DNA of 64,000 nucleotides from Tetmemena sp. SeJ-2015 (taxonomy: Eukaryota > Ciliophora > Spirotrichea > Sporadotrichida > Oxytrichidae). The stretch lies in the NCBI GenBank assembly GCA_027382625.1, contig JAJKFJ010022837.1:62001-126000 (forward strand). Reading direction: 5' to 3'. Numbering within the stretch: the first letter of the stretch is position 1; every line of letters begins with the position of its first letter. This document shows positions 57,353 to 64,000 of the stretch, in pieces. The notes beneath the pieces are model-generated. The model was not told where the DNA came from. It did not search any database and saw only the letters and a program-made list of their open reading frames with translations. Made by a program: the position numbers and the translations under genes.

Positions 57353-59233
57353 ATGGAATTTTTAAAGCAAATTCTCTAAGATCGCGCAAGTAAGAAAACT
57401 TAAAATTAGGGCTCGCTAAATAAAGCATAAACTAAGTAAAAAAGTGGCACAAGTGATCTTAGCCAAGGTTATGATGAAAGCATTTTCAATTCAAATAGTA
57501 AAATAAAGAATCTGCAGAACTTGAATGTGAAAAGAGAGCTTTAAAAGGCTAGACAAAGAGAAAGATAACATAATCAAGAGGAATATTCTGATGAGGAATA
57601 TGGAAGAGAATAGGACGAGAATGAAGATGGCTATATCTCGAATGAGATTTAAAACTACCGCTAGATTGATAATGGAGAAGACATAGATTAAGTGATGCGA
57701 GCATAGTAGCTTTTCAATTTTGAAGATGATGCTATAATGTCTCATTCAGATTCCTATATTGACAATTATCCTCCAGAGGAGATTGAAGTACCAGATATTA
57801 ATATATTTAATGAATATGTGATAAATAGATGAGATATAAGGTTGCAAGATGACATGCTAAGTGATTCGAATAAGACAAATTACAATGCAAGTTTCCTTTT
57901 TCCAAACGAGTCAGGAAAGATTCAGCAACAATAGATCATCTTAGAACCTACACTAAACTAGTTGCAGGTATAACCGAATTAGTTAAACAAGACTTAAAAA
58001 AAGATTAAGGCATTTCTTACTTTTAAAGTTTTAAACTTTTAAGACTCAAGTGATTATAAACACAAACCCTCGGACAAAAAACCCCATCTTGATTCAAGAC
58101 AGTAGCCTAGAACAAAAATCTTCAAATTAGCAGCTATAGAATCAGAATTCTTAGAATAAGCAAGGGAGCGAGTAAAAAATGCTCCAACCTGAGTAAAACG
58201 CGAAAAATGTTATTGAAAACGTGACGCAATTTGAGATTTTTGAATCTTCTTCTGAAGATGAACTCTCTTAGTGCGCCTTTGAGTCAGCTGCAGAATCTTA
58301 CTAAAAAAGAGAAAAAGGAGGTGACAAAGAAACAAGTGTATTGTATATTCTACTCTTGCCACTCTATTTGTTTATAAAGTGCATAGAGGGAGTTCAAATA
58401 AAAAGAAAAGCAAAGAAGGCTAGATAGGAAAAAGCAAGAAAAAGATAAAAAGAAGAAGGAGAAGGAAAGAGCAGACAAGAAACTTGAAAGACTTATCATC
58501 AAGAAAAAGCACATCAATAATATAAACCTCACCTAATCTTCCAAACTCTAAAATAATTTTCATATTCTCCTCTTTAAGTTAAGTATTTCATAAACTAGGA
58601 TCGGTGCCAAATATAAAGTACCCTCTTGATTTTGAAGACATTCAAGATGATCTATTAAACTTCAGAGATTCAGAAAGAGAATCATTGATATCTTACCTAG
58701 CAGAGAGTAGGCATAAATTAGTAGACACTCCTACACGTTTAGTTAATGAGAGCAACGAGTTTTTAGTTGAAAATTAATCACCCTAGAAATTAGAGATAAA
58801 AATAACTGACTAGGCTGAAGCAGGAAATACCGAAAATAAGGGAATGAGTTCTGAACGAAAGAAAGAAAGGAAAAGAAAAGATTAGCTCATTGAAATCTTG
58901 GTCAAGAAAAAGAAAAATGAAAATGGCAATGAGCTTAGAAGGAGCAGTTAAGTACTTGAGAACAGAGAAGCTTTAGACCCTGAATTTGAGTTTATAATTG
59001 AAAATATTCATAAGCGCCTTGCGAATGCAGACAAAATTAATGGGTAAAGGTTGGGCTTAGGATCTAGAGGGCTCTCCAGTAATAATTAAAGAAGCAATCC
59101 TTTCCGTCACAATAGCAATACAATCGTCGGGTAATAAAAACCTTAACCACAATTAAGAACGTAGAGCAGAGGAGGAGTGAATGTAAATAATCCTTAGCCG
59201 AAATAATAAATGAATTTTCAATTCCAATACTGA
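57353..59233 (+). CDS. Highly charged protein, acidic and Lys/Glu-rich
   Basis: ATG at 57353 (MEFLKQILQDRASKKTQN), TGA at 59231-59233. Order: basic start, Gln/Asn linker, acidic patch (EEYSDEEYGREQDENEDG), EEIEVPDINIFNEYVINR, a long Ser/Asp/Gln middle, a Lys/Glu/Arg coiled coil around 58390-58520 (KKEKERADKKLERLIIKKK), a second part near 58870-59000 (KKKNENGNELRRSSQVLE; DPEFEFIIENIHKRLANAD) and an Asn/Gln/Pro-rich tail. Charge alternation suggests a nuclear or scaffold protein. I recognise no domain. Introns or IESs are likely at frame changes near 57840 and 58350. Confidence 0.6.
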
Positions 59234-59350
59234 ATCAAGCTAGTTTTGATTCTAATAAAGTTTTTCCATCCACGATAATTAGTTTCTATCAATATCTAAA
59301 TTAAATGTCCGAGTGTTATAAATATTTTATCTTCGTAAACTTAAAATCTA

Positions 59351-61308
59351 ATGGCAGATCAGAGCCCAGATTCAAAGGCCGCTGCAGGAGTTATTGCTCA
59401 AACCGACTTGCCCAGTTCTAAGCAGATAAATTAGTCGCCGCTGTCTGGAATCTCATTTCAAGCTCTATCTAGAGATAGGAAGGACTGCTTCTCCTCAAAT
59501 ATCGAGATTTAAGATATGTTGATGCAATCTTTCAAGCCTCTAGTTCACATGGTGGGTTTTTAAGAGACACATTTAAAATCTTATTTTATCCAATTCTTTC
59601 TATACTTTGCATGGATAATTTTTATCATTCAACTATAACTCAAATAATCCTAGAAGTTATATAGTAGAACTCACAAAAAAGTGGGGCGAGTGGAAGTGCA
59701 TTGTTCTACAAGTACTATAACTTAAATAGCTACGAGTTCTTCGATTCTTCAGCCAAAGATATCCCAATTATCTACAGAGAAACTTTTAATGATTCTGAAC
59801 ATATCATATTTTTATAACTTCAATGGGAGGGAGAATAAAGCAGTCGCAAAATGATATTGGATTATTGACTAATTCTTATTTCAAATCTACAGTGCTATTC
59901 AAGCCTGCTGTAACTATACTCGTCTTTGACTGGTAGCATCATCAAGATTCCGGCTATGATATATAAATGCTCTAAGTGTGTTATCTGTATTCTAAAATGA
60001 TTGGAAAGCTTATGAGGCCCAAGTACTTGCCGAGATAAAGTAGCACTAAGAGAAGTGTTTAGGCTCCCGCTAGTCAAAGTTTCTCTTGCTAATCTTCCTA
60101 CCTCTGAATGACGAGGGTAAGGTAGACGAGAAAATAGTTTCACTTAAAAGAGCAGTGAACGCTAGAGGTGACGAGAACATCAAGACTTTCATTTTGCTAA
60201 CAAGTGGTTTCGAAGGGCTAAAGAATATTGGAAAGAAATTCGCAAAAGTTCTAAACGATCTGTGTATGAGCTACTATCAAGAGAAGAAAGTGCTAGTCAA
60301 GAAAAATCAAAAGAAGCTCCTGAAGGAGGAAGTAGTTGCATAAGTAAGATATTCTTTCAAGCATGCTATTCTCTCAGCATTTACCAAGCATGATTATTCA
60401 AAGCCTACCAAATATGCAAAAGAAGCTTACTCTATGCTAAGATAATCGCTGGGTAATTTATAAGGATTGGTTTTTAATGAAATAATTTAATTCTACTGTG
60501 AAAATGAGTTATGAGGAAAAGAGGGAAAATGCGGATTTGATAGCGATTAAGATTTGCCAGTTTCAATTAGCCTAAGGGAACCATGTCTCATTCCTTGAGA
60601 CTTACCGCCAGCACTTCTACACTTTCTAAACTAAGTTAAACATGCTTAGGAAGGAGCAAAGATTTGAGGAGCTAAAATGGAGGGCAAATTGGATGCGTCT
60701 AATGGGACAGTTTCTTGAAATGTATCCTTGTCCTGATGATAAGCTCGAACTATTCAGTGGTTACTATTTCTACAATTGCATGGCAACTCAGATTGCACAA
60801 ATAAATTTATGGTTGCAATATTTCCTCTCAAGATTTAATTTTCAATTTTCAAGGGAGATTTCTTAAATTCTTGAAGCAAGTCTCTCATTCTTATTGAAGC
60901 CTTACATGAAGCCTCAAGAGACGCTCCTTGATTTCAGTACTATATCCCTTGAAGGAGAGGAAAACAAGAACGAAGGAATCTTCAAAAGAAAGGCAATAAG
61001 AGTAAAGGAACCTATTCGCTTCAATATTGAGCCTATGCCTCTAAAGGTAAAGTTCAAAATGCAGAAGGATGAAAATAAGGATCAAGCACTTCTAGGAGAT
61101 TTCTATAACGTCTACTTTTCCTTCTTCTATATCGTTAATTACCATAATTGATGGTCTCTCAAGTACTCGATGATTCTTTTTCAAATTGTCTCGTCTTCAC
61201 TAAACTAGTCATCCATTAGCTAATCAAGCCATTATAATAATTAGCATTCTCTGAAGTGCACTACCTTATAGAGAGCTCTTCTTCAAATATCCTTTATAGT
61301 TAAAATTT
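59351..61308 (+). CDS. TRAPPC11: TRAPPC11 (foie gras domain), 3' end uncertain
   Basis: Subunit of the TRAPP tethering complex in ER-Golgi traffic. ATG at 59351 (MADQSPDSKAAAGVIA). After an N-terminal part with introns (HMVGF ... SALFYKYYNLNSYEFFDSS; IPIIYRETFNDSEHIIFLQL) comes a stretch resembling the TRAPPC11 region before the foie gras domain (LPLNDEGKVDEKIVSLKRAV; LNDLCMSYYQEKKVLVKKN). The foie gras domain follows: VRYSFKHAILSAFTKHDYSK, KYAKEAYSMLRQSLGNLQ, ENADLIAIKICQFQLAQGNH, ETYRQHFYTFQTKLNML and FEELKWRANWMRLMGQFLEM then GYYFYNCMATQIA. It continues with KRKAIRVKEPIRFNIEPM and, after an IES (pointer GTCT), LDDSFSNCLVFTKLVIHQL. Coding may go on to about 62280. Confidence 0.8.
61110..61153. 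other. IES, pointer GTCT
   Basis: GTCT at 61110-61113 and 61154-61157. Removing 44 bp deletes a TGA and joins LLGDFYNVS to QVLDDSFSNC. Confidence 0.65.
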
Positions 61309-62751
61309 AAATGAAATTCGGAATTAAATTAAAATAATAAATGAGGAGTTGTAAAATGTTGGCCGTTAAATCAAGAGATAACTAGTCCAATATGGGGCTT
61401 GTTCGATAGCTCTTCAAATTATAAGATGAGTTTGTTCTTCCACCATTACGATAGGAGGTCCCAGTGAAGAGATATCGAAGTCTTTGACTCCGAACCAAGA
61501 AATTAACCAAGTTTAAAAACTTGTGACTGAGGTAACTCAATCCACAGACTTCCTACGAAGAAGTTGCAAGGATCAAAGTTGCTTATAATTTTATGCTTAA
61601 TCGAATGGTAATAATTTTAACCCAAAATCTCACACTTCAACTGCCTAGGATTTTAAATTTCTTAATTTATTTATTAATTTAATTCTCTTTTTTATTAAAT
61701 TCTCAGCTATAATAAGAAGTTTCTTCATCAATCCTGGGTCCAATCTCTGATTCCCTAACTTTTGCAAAATAAAAGTCAAAGATTTTCAAAGATGTGGAAG
61801 TATTTTATCTACTCAACCCGTCTTATCTCTGATTCATGATTTAAGTAAGCAGGATCAAAGGCAAGTTATGAGACAGATAGTTGCTATAGTTTGACTTATT
61901 CTGCTATTCAAAATAAATTGGGAAGTTAAGAAAGCACATTAACTTCGAAATGAAGCTCTCTAGTTAGCTCCTCTTGATGCAATTTACCATAATTTTATTC
62001 TGGTTTGATTTATACTGTCTAAGCATTAGTCAGAGTCTCAACAGACAAGTGATCTATAGCATATAACTCTAAAACTAAAAACAAGAGTCTTTTTCTAAGA
62101 TTTAGTTGCACTAACCACTCAATTTGGAGCCCTTTGTTGCTATTTCTCAAGTCTTACATATCTTTCATGCTTTCAAGAGATAAAAGAAGACTGAGTCTCC
62201 CTAAGTTCAACATCACTGAAATAGTCGATGCTGAAAAGCAAGTTCAACTTATCAAAGGCTTCTCAAGAAAGTGCTTAGTCGTCAAGTGATGATATACAGA
62301 TCGTCTAAGTGAGAAATACGAATCTTGTTTAGCTAATGAGTTAGAGATTTTAATTTTATAAAAGTTAATTTAACTTAGTTTATTCAAATTTATAAATAAA
62401 AGCATTCTTCATTCTGTGAAAAATCAATGAAAAGTGCTGTAATCAGGTAACTAGTGGCAGTGTAGGAATCTTGAGTGAGTTTGGCTTCTATTCTTTGGCA
62501 TTAGATCACGCTTACAAGCCAACTGACCCTACTCTAAGTTAGGACCCTAAATATAGCTTCTTACCAACGATTGAAGAGTGTAGATGATTATATAAGCATC
62601 ATGGAAAAGATGTTGATGAAATTTACTTGTACAAAATAATTAGTTTCTTAATTTAATTAAAAAATGAGAGTATTTTAAACCTGTTTTCTTCTTAATTCTA
62701 TCATAGAGTTAAAATGCACCATTAACATAGAAATTAAAGTATAAATTATTG
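61309..62751. other. Unresolved, partly coding-like region
   Basis: Several plus-strand segments look coding but do not join clearly: KLQDEFVLPPLRQEVPVKR near 61430, EEISKSLTPNQEINQVQKL near 61475, KFNITEIVDAEKQVQLIKG near 62220 and SEFGFYSLALDHAYKPTDP near 62500. They may be the 3' part of TRAPPC11 and another short gene, or IES-disrupted exons. Confidence 0.35.
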
Positions 62752-63246
62752 TCATAGCTTTACAAACTCCTCCTATTCGATCGCTTTAATAAATAATACC
62801 ATCTTTAAATTTTAATTGTAGCTTTGATTTTAGATTCCTTTATAGCTCTGATTCTCTCTTCTTGTATTTCCAAGTCTAAATGAATTCAGTAAACATTAAA
62901 TTGGTGAGAGAGAATTAAAGATACCTAGTTAAGTGGCTAATGCTTCTGCCTCTTTTTTTTATTTGTCTTCAAAGTCCATAAGGAAGTTTAGCATCCGAGA
63001 ATTAGTTTTATGTAAAGCTCGAACGCAATCTAATTAACTTAAAAATAATTTATCTAAACAATCTTAGAGACATTTCTTTTCAGAGCTATATAGCGCAGGG
63101 TCCTTGAAATTCAAGCAGCGAGGCATACACATCTAGTTTATTTGAGTTAGAGAGTGACCTATTATGGCCGATGACTTTTCCTTCTTTAACTTTTTTAGAT
63201 TTTTCTCCTGCTCTTCAAGCTCTTATAAACTGACTCTTTTCTCCAT
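62752..63246 (-). CDS. Small Tim-type mitochondrial intermembrane chaperone
   Basis: Small Tims (Tim8/9/10/13) escort hydrophobic proteins across the intermembrane space. ATG at 63246 (MEKRVSLQELEEQEKN). The twin CX3C signature is intact: CMPRC, then 16 residues later CLQDC, within CMPRCLNFKDPALYSSEKKC. A helical N-terminal arm (KNLKKLKKEKSSAIIGHSL) precedes it and DKLF follows, as in the family. The frame stays open to TGA 62752-62754, longer than the usual 80-100 residues, so an intron, IES or earlier end is likely after FLSQ; the segment NSRMLNFLMDFEDKQKKEAE may be the C-terminal helix. The twin motif makes the assignment firm, the subtype not. Confidence 0.75.
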
Positions 63247-64000
63247 TTTGAAGTGGCTAAGTTAATATAATAATGCAGATGAGTGGTTTATAAATTTGAA
63301 GTTTATACTTACACAGGGAATAATGGGCATACTAAAAATAATTTTTTCTCAGTCTTCCGATTTAAAGTGGGATGAGACTGAAGTGGAACATGTACTTTTC
63401 CTGTGGCATGAATAATTAAATTTGAGCTCTCCTCCTATGTAAAAGTCATCTGACTCTTCAATCATAAATTCAGAGTCAATGACCATTTCAGACTGATTCT
63501 CAATCTCCAGCTCCAAATCACTTATAATAGAGACTAGTAAAAGACTCCTCGTTTAGAATTCTCAGCTTCAGAGGGATGTCGATCAGAGTTAAGGGAGGAC
63601 TTGGAACTATGCACTGAATCAACTGCGAAGAATGGCATTACTGGTCTAGCTATATCGAGTTGTACGGGTCCTCAGAAGGATTCAAGTCCAATAGATCACT
63701 TGTCTAATTAAATCGGAGAATTTCAATTTTCGCTTTTTAATTAATGCTTAGAACCAGTTGATGGTGATGCTTTGATTCCTAACAGTTGTGGTTCAACACT
63801 CTGAGATATGGAATACCATGAGAAGAGAAGCTCTCCGAACTGATCAATTTCTAGCTTTTTCTTTTGATTACTTGCAGCATTATGTGAATTAGACTCTGGA
63901 GCATTCTAAATCTTGACTCTGAATATTTGCTCGAAACTTTCCCCAGGAGAAAGTCTCACAGTGTCATTCGTTCCTCCGCTAGAGAGCAGAGTTGAAACTG
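63247..64000 (-). CDS. TRAPPC13-like protein, C-terminal part (cut by window edge)
   Basis: Beta-sandwich TRAPP-associated proteins of this type act in vesicle tethering. From the right edge the frame reads LLSSGGTNDTVRLSPGESFE, QIFRVKIQN and KKLEIDQFGELLFSWYSISQ, compatible with the TRAPPC13 region around GKLDIVW. After frame changes: PPLTLIDIPLKLRILN, LELEIENQSEMVIDSEFMIE, GGELKFNY and FMPQEKYMFHFSLIPLQIGR, which follow the pattern of the last immunoglobulin-like domain (N-L-ELE ... F-SG ... LPG ... PL-G). The end lies near 63250. TRAPPC11 C-terminal gryzun-like domains look similar, so the exact subunit is uncertain. Introns or IESs near 63340, 63530 and 63690 are not exactly placed. Confidence 0.5.

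Noticed and set aside
1..64000. CRISPR arrays, bacterial operons, Shine-Dalgarno sites, prophage
   Set aside because: Gene structure, genetic code and introns are eukaryotic; no repeat-spacer arrays were seen.

Overview
The window reads as germline (micronuclear) DNA of a spirotrich, hypotrich-type ciliate such as Oxytricha, Stylonychia or Tetmemena. Two things show this. First, recognisable proteins run through many in-frame TAA and TAG codons (read as Gln) and end only at TGA. Second, many genes are broken by short AT-rich inserts flanked by 3-9 bp direct repeats, and removing the insert plus one repeat copy restores the reading frame of a conserved protein. That is the structure of internal eliminated sequences (IESs) with pointers. 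Ordinary GT-AG introns occur as well. With TGA the only stop, long open frames arise by chance and the antisense of a real gene often looks open, so calls rest on protein content.

Layout. 196-9340, minus strand: a secreted single-pass membrane protein, a TPR protein with a C-terminal membrane anchor, a large protein with repeated TFKPKIN-type motifs, and the proteasome shuttle/protease DDI1, whose 5' end is lost in a homopolymer-corrupted block (9343-10838). 10841-18946: Gln-rich, Pro-rich and coiled-coil genes of unknown function. 19348-26422: a large ciliate membrane protein, two head-to-head WD40-type genes and a small multi-pass membrane protein. 26553-31113: a POT1/telomere-end-binding-protein-alpha-like gene carrying two very large IESs. 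31676-45919: a SAPS-type phosphatase regulatory subunit, an RNase PH-fold exosome subunit, a coiled-coil gene, a glutathione S-transferase, another coiled-coil gene, a mitochondrial Oxa1-type insertase and a RAD51 paralog, closely packed with gaps of about 80-560 bp. 46320-47815 is a second corrupted block. 47898-64000: an unknown gene, N-myristoyltransferase, a quinone-oxidoreductase-like MDR enzyme, a small gene, an initiator tRNA-Met, two low-complexity genes, TRAPPC11, a small Tim chaperone and a TRAPPC13-like gene cut by the right edge.

No operon-like logic is visible: neighbours are mostly unrelated housekeeping genes, as expected when germline loci later separate onto gene-sized somatic chromosomes. 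The exception is two probable TRAPP-complex subunits near the right end. The most interesting points are the POT1-like gene with its 0.68 and 0.91 kb inserts, a set of candidate ultra-short IESs (4-8 bp), and two roughly 1.5 kb corrupted blocks that both lie between divergent genes. Exact exon/IES borders are given only where two repeat copies and frame restoration could be seen; other gene ends are approximate.
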